From assembly GCA_014650415.1 (NCBI GenBank), contig BMUX01000013.1:186001-250000 (forward strand): DNA of 64,000 bases, given 5' to 3'. Shown here piece by piece: positions 8,406-16,978 of the stretch (within the stretch, counting starts at the first letter, position 1; the number at the start of each line of letters is the position of its first letter). The DNA is from Streptomyces spiroverticillatus. Its GTDB lineage: Bacteria; Actinomycetota; Actinomycetes; Streptomycetales; Streptomycetaceae. A program made the translations under genes and the position numbers. Under the pieces are notes generated by a model. That model had not been told where the DNA came from and ran no database searches. It was given only the letters and a program-made list of their open reading frames with translations.

Positions 8406-9524
8406 TCAGAACCCCGCTACCAGCCCCCTCCGCACCAGCTCCGGCCGCACCCCCTCCCCGAACCAGTACGCCTCCTCCAGATGCGGATAGCCGGAGAGCA
8501 CGAAGTGCTCGACCCCGATCGCGTGGTACTCCTCGATCCGGTCCGCGACGTCCGCATGGCTCCCCACCAGCGCCGTCCCGGCCCCGCCCCGCACCAGACC
8601 CACACCCGCCCACAGGTTCGGCGAGATTTCCAGACCCTCCCGCGAGCCGCCGTGCAGGGCCAGCATCCGCTGCTGCCCCACGGACTCGCTCTTGCCGAGC
8701 GCCTCCTGCGCCGCCGCGATCGTCTCCGGGCTCAGGTCGTCGAGCAGCCGGTCGGCCGTCGCCCACGCCTCCTTCGCCGAGTCCCGCGAAATCGTGTGCA
8801 GCCGGATGCCGAACCGGACGGTGCGCCCCCGCTCCTCCGCGAGCCCCCGGATCCAGTCGATCTTCTGCTTCACCTGCGCCGGCGGTTCGCCCCACGTCAG
8901 ATACACGTCCGCGTGCTGCGCCGCCACCGGACCGGCCGCAGCCGAGGACCCGCCGAAGAAGATCTCCGGATGCGGGTCCGGCGGCAGCGCGGTCAGCCCG
9001 CCCTCGATCCGGTAGTGCTCGCCCGTGAAGTCGTACGGCTTGCCGCCCCACGCCCCGCGCACGACCTCCAGGAATTCCGCCGTCCGCGCGTACCGCCGGT
9101 CGTGGTCCAGGTGGTCCCCGAAACGCTTCTGCTCGACCGAGTCCCCGCCCGTCACCACGTTCAGCAGCAGCCGCCCCTTCGTGATCCGCTGGTACGTCGC
9201 CGCCATGTGCGCGGCGAGCGTCGGCGAGATCACCCCGGGCCGGAACGCCACCAGGAACTTCAGCCGCTCCGTGTGCTGGGCCAGCGCCACCGTCGTCAGC
9301 CAGGCGTCCTCGCACCACGTCCCCGTGGGCGTCAGCACCGCCTCGAAGCCCAACTGCTCGGCGGCCTTGGCTATTTGGGTCAGGTACTCGATGTCTGGCG
9401 GCCGCACCCCGGCCGTCGGGGCGATCCGGGAGCGGCTGATGCCGCCGTCCGTGTACGCGTGCCGGTCGACGAGCGTGCGCCCGTCGCCGCCGGTGGGCAG
9501 GAACCAGTGCAGGTGGACGCTCAT
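8406..9524 (-). CDS. ssuD: FMNH2-dependent alkanesulfonate monooxygenase
   Basis: The 372-residue protein is a bacterial luciferase-like TIM barrel of the SsuD family. Visible marks are the N-terminal HWFLPTGGDGR, EQLGFEAVLTPTGTWCEDAWL, LKFLVAFRPGVISPTLAA, LLLNVVTGGDSVEQKRFGDHLDHDRRY, FFGGSSAAAGPVAAQHADVYLTWGEP and IRLHTISRDS. SsuD splits alkanesulfonates to aldehyde and sulfite using reduced FMN and O2. The ATG shares one base with the stop of ssuA (TGATG), so the two are translationally coupled. It lies in ssuC-ssuB-ssuA-ssuD order behind a Cys leader peptide. No flavin reductase is in the operon; the one at 63.3 kb is a candidate partner. Confidence 0.93.
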   Translation of the reverse strand: MSVHLHWFLPTGGDGRTLVDRHAYTDGGISRSRIAPTAGVRPPDIEYLTQIAKAAEQLGFEAVLTPTGTWCEDAWLTTVALAQHTERLKFLVAFRPGVISPTLAAHMAATYQRITKGRLLLNVVTGGDSVEQKRFGDHLDHDRRYARTAEFLEVVRGAWGGKPYDFTGEHYRIEGGLTALPPDPHPEIFFGGSSAAAGPVAAQHADVYLTWGEPPAQVKQKIDWIRGLAEERGRTVRFGIRLHTISRDSAKEAWATADRLLDDLSPETIAAAQEALGKSESVGQQRMLALHGGSREGLEISPNLWAGVGLVRGGAGTALVGSHADVADRIEEYHAIGVEHFVLSGYPHLEEAYWFGEGVRPELVRRGLVAGF

Positions 9525-10564
9525 CAGGAGGACGCCTTTCCGTACGAGAGGGGAGGGGTGCTGGAGGGCGGACGGTTGCCGTTGAAGCGCGTGTCGACGT
9601 AGTCCTTGAACACGAACTTCTTCGGGATCAGCTTGAGTTCGGCGAAGGTGTCCGCGATCTGCTGCTCGGAGGCGATGGCCGCGTCGTCCAGCGCGACCGG
9701 CACCCGGGTCCCGGCCGTGCGCTTCACGGAGTCCAGCGCCACCTCGTACGGCAGCCCGGTCTCCTTCGCCCAGACCTTCGCCCACTCCTCCGGGTGTTTG
9801 AACACCCAGGCCTGCGCGCGCTCCAGCCGCTTCAGATAGTCGTCGAGCGCCTTCGACTTCTCCGGGTCCTTGAGCGCACCCGGCGCCGCGACCTGGAAGG
9901 ACAGCCCGTTGGTGACGCCCTCGCCCGTCGTCAGGACGCGGGTGCCCGGGGTGCGCAGGACCTGCGAGGTGTACGGGTCCCAGATCGACCACGCGTCGAC
10001 CTTGCCCCGGCTGAACGCGGCCAGCGCGTCGGCGGGCTGGAGCAGCTTCACCTTCACGTCGCTCAGCGAGAGCCCGGCCTTCTTCAGCGCGGCCACCAAC
10101 TGGTAGTGCGCGGAGCTTCCTTGGGCCACCGCGACGGACTTGCCCTTGAGATCGGCGGGCGTTTTCAGCGGCGAGTCCTTCGGCACGACGATCGCCTCGC
10201 CCGCCGACGAACCGTGCGACACACCGATCACCGTGATCTTCGACCCGGAACCGGCGGCGAACACGGGCGGCGTGTTGCCGACGCCGCCCACGTCCACGGC
10301 CTTGGCGTTGATCGCCTCCAGCAGCGGCGGCCCGGAGGTGAACGTCGACCACTTGATCTTGTATGTGAGGTCGTCCAGCTCGCCGGCCGCCCGCAGGATG
10401 GCCTCCGAACCGCCCTTCTGGTCACCGACGTTGAGCGTCACGGAACCGGAACCGTCGGAGGACGAGCCCCCCGACGTGTCGGCGGACGAGGCGCCGCCGC
10501 AACCGGTGAGCAGCAGAGAGGTCAGGGGGAGCAGCAGGGCGGCGATCAGCAGGGGCCGTTTCAC
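9524..10564 (-). CDS. ssuA: Aliphatic sulfonate ABC transporter, substrate-binding lipoprotein
   Basis: The 346-residue protein starts at GTG 10564 with a lipoprotein signal (KRPLLIAALLLPLTSLLLTGC), so Cys is lipidated and the protein anchored outside the membrane. An acidic Ser/Gly linker is followed by a SsuA/NMT1-type binding fold: VTLNVGDQKGGSEAILRAAG, KIKWSTFTSGPPLLEAI, VDVGGVGNTPPVFAAG, ADLKGKSVAVAQGSSAHYQL and VDAWSIWDPYTSQVL. It captures sulfonates for SsuBC. The upstream gene is ssuB, 59 bases away. AAAGG precedes the GTG at a proper distance, and the frame before it encodes no signal peptide. Confidence 0.92.
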   Translation of the reverse strand: MKRPLLIAALLLPLTSLLLTGCGGASSADTSGGSSSDGSGSVTLNVGDQKGGSEAILRAAGELDDLTYKIKWSTFTSGPPLLEAINAKAVDVGGVGNTPPVFAAGSGSKITVIGVSHGSSAGEAIVVPKDSPLKTPADLKGKSVAVAQGSSAHYQLVAALKKAGLSLSDVKVKLLQPADALAAFSRGKVDAWSIWDPYTSQVLRTPGTRVLTTGEGVTNGLSFQVAAPGALKDPEKSKALDDYLKRLERAQAWVFKHPEEWAKVWAKETGLPYEVALDSVKRTAGTRVPVALDDAAIASEQQIADTFAELKLIPKKFVFKDYVDTRFNGNRPPSSTPPLSYGKASS

Positions 10565-10623
10565 GGCAGGGCCTTTCTCGGGATGTTCAGGACAGCAAGG
10601 GGGGAATTCGTGGAGGGGAACGG

Positions 10624-11391
10624 TCAGGCGGCACGGGAGACGTCCGCACCCGCCTCCTCCACCCCCAACTCGGTCAGCAGCCGTGAGCGCAGCGCGGTGA
10701 ACCCGTCCGAGCCGACGGTGCGCGGCCGCTCCAGGTCGACCCGGGTGTCGTACGCGATGACCCCGTCCCGCATCACGAGTGCACGGTCCGCCAGCAGCAG
10801 CGCCTCGTCGACGTCGTGGGTGACCAGCAGGACGGCGCAGCCGCGCCGCTGCCACAGCTCCGCGACCAGCCGCTGGGCCTTGATCCGAGTCAGCGCGTCC
10901 AGCGCCCCGAACGGCTCGTCGAGCAGCAGCAGATCAGGCTCGCGCACCAACGCCCTTGCGAGGGAAGCCCGTTGGGCCTCGCCGCCCGACAGGGTTTTGG
11001 GCCAGGCGGTGGACCGGTGCCCGAGCCCGACCTCCTCCAGTGCGGCCTCCGCCACCTCCCTGCCGGGATCCCCGGGCAGCCCCAGCAGCACGTTGCGCCA
11101 CACCCGCTTCCACGGCATCAGCCGGGGTGCCTGGAAGGCGACCGCCCTGCGCTTGGGCACGAGGACGGTGCCCTCGATCTCCCGGTCGAGCCCGGCCAGT
11201 ACCCGCAGGAGCGTGGACTTCCCGCACCCGCTGCGCCCGAGCAATGCGGTGAACTCGCCCGGCTGCAGGGTCAGTTCGAGATCGTCGATCACCGCACGCC
11301 CGTCGAACGAACGGGTCAGCCCCTCCACCCGTACGGCGGCAGCGGTGTCTGTGGAGGCCGGGCTCACTGCCCGGTGAAGGTCGGTCGCCAT
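10624..11391 (-). CDS. ssuB: Aliphatic sulfonate ABC transporter, ATPase
   Basis: The 255-residue ATPase has Walker A GRSGCGKST, a Q-loop region (AVAFQAPRLMPWKRVW), signature LSGGEAQRASLARALV, Walker B LLLLDEPFGALD and switch LVTHDVDEAL. Its likeness to nitrate/sulfonate/taurine ATPases and its place between ssuC and ssuA support the name. The ATG at 11391 lies inside the end of ssuC (28-base overlap), implying coupled translation. Confidence 0.92.
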   Translation of the reverse strand: MATDLHRAVSPASTDTAAAVRVEGLTRSFDGRAVIDDLELTLQPGEFTALLGRSGCGKSTLLRVLAGLDREIEGTVLVPKRRAVAFQAPRLMPWKRVWRNVLLGLPGDPGREVAEAALEEVGLGHRSTAWPKTLSGGEAQRASLARALVREPDLLLLDEPFGALDALTRIKAQRLVAELWQRRGCAVLLVTHDVDEALLLADRALVMRDGVIAYDTRVDLERPRTVGSDGFTALRSRLLTELGVEEAGADVSRAA

Positions 11392-12260
11392 TGCAGCAGC
11401 AGCCTTTCGAGGAGACGGACGACGGCATCGGCGATCAGGCCGAGGAATGCGTACACGACCAGGCAGACGACGATCACGTCCGTGCGGAAGAACTCGCGTG
11501 CCTGGTTCATCAGGAATCCGATCCCGGCATCGGCGTTGATCGACTCGCCGAAGACGAGTGCCAGCCACGCCGTGGCCAGCGAGTACCGCAGCCCGGTCAT
11601 CGCCCCGGGCAGTGCCCCCGGCAGCACCACGTGCCGTACGAGCCCCCACCGGCCGAGCCCCAACGCCTCGCCCGCTTCCACGAGTTGGGCGTCGACCCCG
11701 CGAATCCCGGCGTACACGTTCAGGTACAGATGGAAGGCGACACCCAGCGCGATCAGCGCGACCTTCGGTGCCTCCCCGATGCCCAGCCAGATGATGAACA
11801 GCGGGATCAGTCCGACCCACGGCACCGTCCGCAGCATCTGCACGCTGGCGTCGACCAGGTCCTCGCCGAGCCGCGAGAGACCCGACACGAGCGCGAGCGA
11901 AACGCCCACCGCGACGCCCAACACCAGCCCGACGGCGACCCGTTGGAGCGAGGTGGCCATCGCGTCCGGCAGCGTCCCGTCCGCGATCAGCCCGCCGCCC
12001 GCCCGGGCGATGGTCCCGGGCGAGGCGAGCACGTCGCCCGGCAGCACCCCGGTCGCGCTGAAGACCTGCCACAGCACCAGCAGCAGCAAGGGCCCCACCG
12101 TCCGCCGCAGCCACCGCGGCACCTTGCGCAACCGGCCCTTGCGCGACCCCCGGGGCTCCACGGGCTCCAGCTCGGGCCCGGCCACGGCGGCGGTCTTGGC
12201 AGCGGCCTCGGCACGTACGGACAAATCCGGAATATCCGGCGGCGCATGGCTGACGGTCAT
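11364..12260 (-). CDS. ssuC: Aliphatic sulfonate ABC transporter, permease
   Basis: The 298-residue protein has a 45-residue charged cytoplasmic head and about six membrane helices. The binding-protein-dependent permease loop that contacts the ATPase is EAGEALGLGRWGLVRHVVLPGALPG. Other SsuC-like parts are TVPWVGLIPLFIIWLGIGEAPKVALIALG and LATAWLALVFGESINADAGIGFLMNQA. It is the first structural gene after the leader peptide at 12408-12491. The ATG at 12260 has GGGAG eight bases upstream; the frame continues upstream without an equally good start. Confidence 0.92.
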   Translation of the reverse strand: MTVSHAPPDIPDLSVRAEAAAKTAAVAGPELEPVEPRGSRKGRLRKVPRWLRRTVGPLLLLVLWQVFSATGVLPGDVLASPGTIARAGGGLIADGTLPDAMATSLQRVAVGLVLGVAVGVSLALVSGLSRLGEDLVDASVQMLRTVPWVGLIPLFIIWLGIGEAPKVALIALGVAFHLYLNVYAGIRGVDAQLVEAGEALGLGRWGLVRHVVLPGALPGAMTGLRYSLATAWLALVFGESINADAGIGFLMNQAREFFRTDVIVVCLVVYAFLGLIADAVVRLLERLLLQWRPTFTGQ

Positions 12261-12338
12261 GGAACGGCTCCCAGGGAGAGAAGGAATGCGGGCGCGCCCC
12301 GGCACCCGCGCGGACGGCGGAGAGGGCACGAAGACGAC

Positions 12339-12353
12339 GAGGGCTCAGCCCTC
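12339..12353 (-). terminator. Possible attenuator hairpin between leader peptide and ssuC
   Basis: GAGGGC (12339-12344) and GCCCTC (12348-12353) form a perfect 6-bp stem with a TCA loop, between the leader-peptide stop (12408) and the ssuC start (12260). It is short and lacks a clear U-tract, so it may be a small attenuator, part of a larger fold, or chance. The position is right for control by ribosome stalling at the Cys codons. Confidence 0.35.
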
Positions 12354-12407
12354 AATCAGCACAGGGGTGACACGCACACACGAGGCGCGTCGAGAGGTGA
12401 AAAGGCG

Positions 12408-12491
12408 TCAGCAGCCGCGGCGACAACCGGCCGAGGCCACCCGCAGCAGGTCGATGTGACCGCGCGTGGTGAGATGAGCTGAACGCAACAT
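12408..12491 (-). CDS. Cysteine-containing leader peptide of the ssu operon
   Basis: A 27-codon frame runs MLRSAHLTTRGHIDLLRV, then ASAGCRRGC and TGA, with Cys codons at positions 23 and 27. This matches the short putative leader peptides known upstream of sulfur genes in Streptomyces (H-I-D-L-L-R-V-A-S core). In mycobacteria, polycysteine leaderless short ORFs attenuate downstream genes in response to cysteine. The ATG lies seven bases after the -10 box, so transcript and peptide should begin together without a Shine-Dalgarno. Low charged tRNA-Cys would stall the ribosome near the end and change folding of the 147 bases before ssuC. Operation here is inferred; the frame and promoter are seen. 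Confidence 0.82.
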   Translation of the reverse strand: MLRSAHLTTRGHIDLLRVASAGCRRGC

Positions 12492-12498
12492 GGCGCAG

Positions 12499-12528
12499 AA
12501 CGTAGCGAGCACGCCGGACCACGGTCAA
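12499..12528 (-). promoter_or_regulatory. Promoter of the ssu leader peptide and operon
   Basis: Read on the minus strand: TTGACC (12528-12523), 18 bases, TACGTT (12504-12499), seven bases, ATG at 12491. The -10 fits TANNNT and the -35 fits TTGAC. The expected start of transcription is at or within a base or so of the ATG. Confidence 0.65.
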
Positions 12529-12601
12529 CCGTCGTCCCACCATCCGGATGCCGAATCCCACCAGGCGGCCATTTCCGGGCCCCATGGGCGAACATGGAAA
12601 T

Positions 12602-13024
12602 ATGGCCGACACATTCACCACCCGCGTCCTGCATCTCACCACCGGCTCGACGGAGACCGTCACCGACCTGACCTCGGCCTGCGCCGACTTCCTCGCCGGG
12701 GCAGCCGGGGGCCGCGACGGTCTCCTCAACGTCTTCGTCCCGCACGCCACCGCCGGAATCGCCGTCCTCGAAACCGGCGCGGGCAGCGACGACGACCTCC
12801 TGGCCGCCCTGCACACCCTCCTGCCCGCCGACGATCGCTGGCAGCACCGCCACGGCACCCCCGGCCACGGCCGCGACCACGTCCTCCCCGCCTTCGTGCC
12901 CCCGCACGCGACGCTCCCGGTCATCGGGGGCCGCCTGGAACTGGGCACCTGGCAGTCCGTCTGCCTGGTCGACACCAACGTCGACAATCCCGACCGCAAG
13001 GTCCGGCTGAGCTTCCTGGGCTGA
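12602..13024 (+). CDS. YjbQ/UPF0047 family protein (secondary thiamine-phosphate synthase-like)
   Basis: The 140-residue protein has the compact UPF0047 barrel: LLNVFVPHATAGIAVLETGAGSDDDLLAAL, HRHGTPGHGRDHVLPAFV, ATLPVIGGRLELGTWQSVCLVDTNV. The conserved His residues near 50 and 98 and the His/Asp in GHGRDH form the site seen in the family. Some members show weak thiamine-phosphate synthase activity; the true role is unknown. It is divergent from the ssu leader. I use the ATG at 12602, beside ADTFTTRVLHL, because family members begin here; a longer frame from 12548 is possible. Confidence 0.85.
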   Translation: MADTFTTRVLHLTTGSTETVTDLTSACADFLAGAAGGRDGLLNVFVPHATAGIAVLETGAGSDDDLLAALHTLLPADDRWQHRHGTPGHGRDHVLPAFVPPHATLPVIGGRLELGTWQSVCLVDTNVDNPDRKVRLSFLG

Positions 13025-13124
13025 GGCCGCCGGGGCCCCCTTTTCCGCCGGTTCTGCCCGGCGGCCGGCGCCCGGCTGCGGCTCTTCCCACACTGGTGGG
13101 TACGGGCGGACGGGGGGCGCGGCC

Positions 13125-14353
13125 ATGACGACGCGTACGGAGCCGGAACCGGAGCCGGAGCGGGTGCCGCTGCCGGAGCGGCGGCCGGAACTGGACCTGA
13201 TCCGGCTGCTCGTCGTGCTGGGGCCGATCTTCTTCCACTCGGCGCTCGTCTTCGCCGCCGACGACGACTTCTACGTCAAGAACGACGAGACCACCGAAGC
13301 CGTCGTGATCATCGCCGGGCTCGGGGTGGTCTGGGCGATGCCGCGCTCTTCCTCATCTCCGGCCTGGGCGCCCGCCACTCGCTGCGGCGGCGCGGCGCGG
13401 GCGGCTTCGCGGTGGAGCGGCTGCTGCGGCTCGGGGTTCCGCTGGTCCTCGTAACGCTCCTGCTGAACCCGCTGCCGCAGTGGCTGCGGCTGCGTGCGGC
13501 GGACGCCGGGTACCACGAGTCGTACCTCGGCTTCCTGCCCCGCTTCTACGACGTGCACCTGGAGCCCGAGGAGTTCCCCTTCGTCGTCCAGGGCGAGCAC
13601 TTCGAGACGGGCCATCTCTGGTTCGTCGTACTCCTGCTGACGTTCTCCCTCCTGCTGGTGCCGCTGTACCGGTACCTGCCGCACGCGCGCGTGCGGCGCG
13701 TCGGCGACCGGGTGGCGGAGGCGGCCGTGCGGCGGCGGGGCCTGGTGCTGCTGCCCGCCCTGGTCTTCGCTGCGATTTGTGCCTTCGCACGGCTGGAGCA
13801 GGAGTACGCGGGCTGGCACCGCTGGTCGTACCTGCTGTTCTTCGTCGCGGGCTACGTGCTGGCCTGCGACGAGCGGTTCCGTACCGTGCTGCGGCGCGAG
13901 GCGGCGGTCGCCGCCTGGCTCGGGGTGCTTGTGTTCGTGGCTGCGGCCCCCGGATTCGCCCTGGCCGACGAGCCGTTCACGGAGATGACCGTCCTGGCCA
14001 CCGTCTCGCGGGCACTGTTCGGCGCGGCCGGCTGGTGTCTGGTGGTCGCGGTCACGGGGCTCCTCGACCGGCGGCGGCTGAAGCGGTCGCACGACGAAGG
14101 GGATGCGGCGGCCGGTCCCGGGCGCGGGCGTCTGTACGGCTATCTCGCCGCGGCCGTGCTGCCGCTGTACGTCCTGCACCAGCCGATCGTGGTCGCCGCC
14201 GCCTACTTCGTGACGGGCTGGCCGGCGCCGATCCCGGTGAAGTACCTCGCGATCGTGGCGATCTCCCTCACCGTCACCTTCCTCGCCTACGACCTGCTGG
14301 TCCGCCGCACCCGGGTGACCCGCTTCCTGTTCGGGATGCGGCCCCGGGCGTGA
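13125..14353 (+). pseudogene. Acyltransferase-3 family membrane protein, interrupted by a frameshift
   Basis: The ATG at 13125 opens a frame reading LDLIRLLVVLGPIFFHSALVF, typical of the first helix of acyltransferase-3 enzymes, which O-acylate sugars or lipids at the membrane. At 13341-13345 (atgccgcgctc) the frame goes wrong; one missing base restores ALFLISGLGARHSLRRRGAGG, which joins the second frame through to 14353. Repaired, the protein would be about 409 residues with about ten membrane helices (GHLWFVVLLLTFSLLLVPLY, YLAAAVLPLYVLHQPIVVAAAY), normal for the family. The cause is either a real one-base deletion or a sequencing error; the clean remainder argues for a recent event or an error. 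Confidence 0.75.
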
Positions 14354-14357
14354 CCGG

Positions 14358-14564
14358 TCAGAGCTGGTGCTCCGCGTCGTGGCAGGTGAGACAGGTCAGA
14401 CGGCGGGCCGACCGGTCGAGCGTGCTCAGGCCCATGCCCTCGGTGCGGTGTACGTCCTGGGCGTCGGCCTTGGTGTGCTCGGGGCAGACGGCCGCACCGC
14501 AGTGGCAGCAGACGGCGACGGCGGGGGTGGTGATGCTCAGCAGATGGCAGTCGTAGCAGTTCAT
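14358..14564 (-). CDS. Small Cys/His-rich protein, DUF2180-like
   Basis: The 68-residue protein starts MNCYDCH and contains CCHCGAAVCPEHT and RLTCLTCHDAEHQL, so four cysteine pairs with histidines could bind one or two zinc ions. It resembles the DUF2180 proteins of streptomycetes, whose function is not known. The ATG at 14564 follows GAGGAAG. It is convergent with the acyltransferase gene, four bases away. Ordered metal-site spacing makes it a real gene rather than a chance frame. Confidence 0.8.
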   Translation of the reverse strand: MNCYDCHLLSITTPAVAVCCHCGAAVCPEHTKADAQDVHRTEGMGLSTLDRSARRLTCLTCHDAEHQL

Positions 14565-14737
14565 GGCTTCCTCGGCTCGGGGCGATGCGGGTGGCGCAGC
14601 CGGGGGCCGGGGCGGCACTGTGCACGCTAGTCCTTCGCCCCGGGCTTGCCCAGCTCTCGCGGGCCAGGGAACTGCGAAGGCCCGGTGCCCCCGCACGACG
14701 GCGTGTGCGGGGGCACCGGGCCCGTTGGGCGCAGGGG

Positions 14738-16711
14738 TCAGCGGCCGCTCACGGCGGGCAGCTCACCGCACGCGCCGCCCGCGCACTTGCCGAGCCAGTC
14801 GGTGAAGTCCGCGTCGTAGCGGGTGCCGATGGTGTCGCGCAGGAAGGTGTGCGCCGCCTCGTAGTCGCCCGAGCGGTAGTGGCCGAGGAGGGTGGCCACG
14901 TCGTCCGGGTGCGACTGGAGCAGGTAGCGGACGCCCAGGTAGCCCCACTGGTAGATGCGGGTGGTGTCGGAGTTCTCGTAGGTGTTCTCGAAGAGCTGGC
15001 TGAGCTTGTACGTGTTGCGGCCGGCCTCCTCGATCGCCCGGTCGTAGGTCTCGCCCCGGTACGCGTACGAGATGTACTCGGCGAAGCCCTCGACCCACAT
15101 CACGGTCGGGGTGGTCTGCCCGGCGGCGAAGTCGCCGTGCATGTTGTAGCGGCCGTCGAGGTAGTGCGTGTACTCGTGGTTGAGGTTCCAGATCTGGAAC
15201 GAGCCGTCGGACGCGGGCTGTTCGTAGGCGATGAAGCGGGGCTGGTTGCCCTCGGCGGCCGGGTCGCCCTCCAGGTACATGCCGCCGTTGTTGGTGTCGA
15301 TGCCGAAGACGACACCCGCGTACGTCCGGTAGTCGTCGCCGGAGTCGAAGGCGACGATCTCGATGTTGGTGTTCTTGTCGTCCTCGACCGGGCCCGGGTC
15401 CTTGGCGACGTTGTGGAAGAACTGGTCCTGGTTGAGGACGCTGGTGCAGGTGGCGGCCAGTTCGGCCTGGGTCAGCTGCTGGCCGAGGATCTTGGCGCTG
15501 GGGCCGCACGAGTGCTTGACCGGCAGGACCGCGTCACGGACCCGGTCCTGGAGGTCGCAGGTGCCGTACTCGGCGCAGTTCGCCTTGTCGAACGCGTCCG
15601 CCATCTCGGCGAGGCCGACCCACAGCGGTGCGGTGCGGCCGGTGATCTGACTGCGGGAGAGCAGCTCCTTGACCAACGGCTTCACGGTGTCCCTGAGTTC
15701 GGCGTGCCGCAGGAAGCGGCCGAGCTCGCGGCCGGCGTTGCTGGTCAGGTAGGACCGGTCGGTGCCGAGCAGGTCGTCGTGGGCCACGGCGAAGTCGCGC
15801 AGACCGGTCAGGACGCTCGGGTCGGCCTTGACGGCCGCCGCGAAGTCCGGGAGCTGGTGGCCGCGGAAGAGCACCGTGTACGTGTTGTTGACGGCCGCGA
15901 CCATGCCGTAGAACGCGTCGTACGAGGAGTTGTAGTCCTTCAGCAGGCGCTTGACGACGTTGAGGAAGCGGATGTTCTCGCCGGAGCTGTCGATGAGGAT
16001 GACCGCTTCGGAGAGGGTGTCGCCGTTGGCCTCGGTGACGTCGAAGGCATGGGCGGAGCCGAAGAAGGCGTCCAGGGCGCTCTGGATCGCGCTCTTCAGC
16101 GCCGGACCGTACTCGCCCACGTTGTCGGGCTCGCCCCACTGGACGTAGTAGCCGGCGCGCAGGTAGAGGACCAGCTGGGCGGCCGAAGTGCTGTTGTCCC
16201 CGGGGTAGTTGGCGGAGACGTCGCGCAGTGCGTTCGCCACCGTGACCATCTGCTCCTCGCGGAACAGGGCTCTGGCGTCCGCACCGCGCACGCTGAACAG
16301 CGTGTTGACGCAGGTGGTTTCGGACTGCTTGATCTGGTCGACGAGCGCGGCGCCGGTCTTCGAGGTGAAGTCGCCGACGTTGCACTCCGCGGCGGGTACG
16401 GCCGCCGCGAGGGCCTCCTTGCGTTCCTTGGCGGTCTGGGTCGCGGGCCGCGGCGCCCGCTGGGCGGAACGCGCCTCCTTCGCCAGCCCGCGCGCGGGAG
16501 TCGCGGCGTGTCCGGGGGCGAGGTCGGCGGCGAGCACGGTGGCCGTTGCGGGCAGCGGAGCGGTCGCGGCCCTCGGCACCGGCTTGCGGGCGTCGAGGGG
16601 AGCCGGTGCCGCCGTACTGACGGGGGCGAGCAGGCTCAGCCCGAGGCCGGCGGCGGCCACGGTGGGTATGAGCAGGCGGGAGATCTTGCGGGACGTGGGG
16701 GGTCTGCGCAT
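14738..16711 (-). CDS. Secreted M9-family peptidase (microbial collagenase)
   Basis: The 657-residue precursor has a Sec signal (SRKISRLLIPTVAAAGLGLSLLAP, cleavage near STA-AP), a long pro/activator part, and a gluzincin catalytic domain. The zinc motif HEYTH lies at about residues 512-516 in NLNHEYTHYLDGRYN; the third ligand is in WVEGFAEYISY (Glu 541 or 545). M9 enzymes unwind and cut collagen and gelatin outside the cell. No C-terminal PKD or collagen-binding domain is present, so this is a short form. The ATG at 16711 has GGAGG eleven bases upstream; a longer frame to 16825 adds a segment unlike a signal peptide. Confidence 0.9.
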   Translation of the reverse strand: MRRPPTSRKISRLLIPTVAAAGLGLSLLAPVSTAAPAPLDARKPVPRAATAPLPATATVLAADLAPGHAATPARGLAKEARSAQRAPRPATQTAKERKEALAAAVPAAECNVGDFTSKTGAALVDQIKQSETTCVNTLFSVRGADARALFREEQMVTVANALRDVSANYPGDNSTSAAQLVLYLRAGYYVQWGEPDNVGEYGPALKSAIQSALDAFFGSAHAFDVTEANGDTLSEAVILIDSSGENIRFLNVVKRLLKDYNSSYDAFYGMVAAVNNTYTVLFRGHQLPDFAAAVKADPSVLTGLRDFAVAHDDLLGTDRSYLTSNAGRELGRFLRHAELRDTVKPLVKELLSRSQITGRTAPLWVGLAEMADAFDKANCAEYGTCDLQDRVRDAVLPVKHSCGPSAKILGQQLTQAELAATCTSVLNQDQFFHNVAKDPGPVEDDKNTNIEIVAFDSGDDYRTYAGVVFGIDTNNGGMYLEGDPAAEGNQPRFIAYEQPASDGSFQIWNLNHEYTHYLDGRYNMHGDFAAGQTTPTVMWVEGFAEYISYAYRGETYDRAIEEAGRNTYKLSQLFENTYENSDTTRIYQWGYLGVRYLLQSHPDDVATLLGHYRSGDYEAAHTFLRDTIGTRYDADFTDWLGKCAGGACGELPAVSGR

Positions 16712-16930
16712 GGGAAAGGGGCCTCCAGGCCGGTCGGCAGGCGTGCGTGGGGCACGGCCGCGTGGGGGGACTGACCGCAACTGACCTGATGAGACAGGGC
16801 AGTTGAGCACGTGCGGGGCTGTCATGGCCCTGCAAAGTGTGACCGTACAATTTCACAGTTCACATGCCAGTGGTAGAGGGATGCGAGCAACAGATGAAAT
16901 TGATGTGGCATCAGGGGTGTTCTGGAGGGC

Positions 16931-16965
16931 GTGAGTTGGGGCCCGTGAGTTGGGGCCCGTGAGTT
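16931..16965. repeat. 14-bp tandem repeat, 2.5 copies
   Basis: GTGAGTTGGGGCCC occurs at 16931-16944 and 16945-16958, and its first seven bases again at 16959-16965, just after the stop of the His-rich gene at 16979. The rest of 16712-16978 holds the collagenase promoter region, AT-richer around 16835-16905, with no motif I can name. Confidence 0.7.
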
Positions 16966-16978
16966 TCCGGGCGCGGAG

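Noticed and set aside
8344..9318. Upstream extension of the flavin monooxygenase frame into ssuD
   Set aside because: The extension is out of frame with ssuD motifs; the dinucleotide motif begins ten residues after ATG 8343.
12540..12604. Earlier start for the YjbQ gene at 12548
   Set aside because: Family members begin at the TFTTRVLHL strand, and the extra 18 residues overlap the divergent promoter area without a domain.
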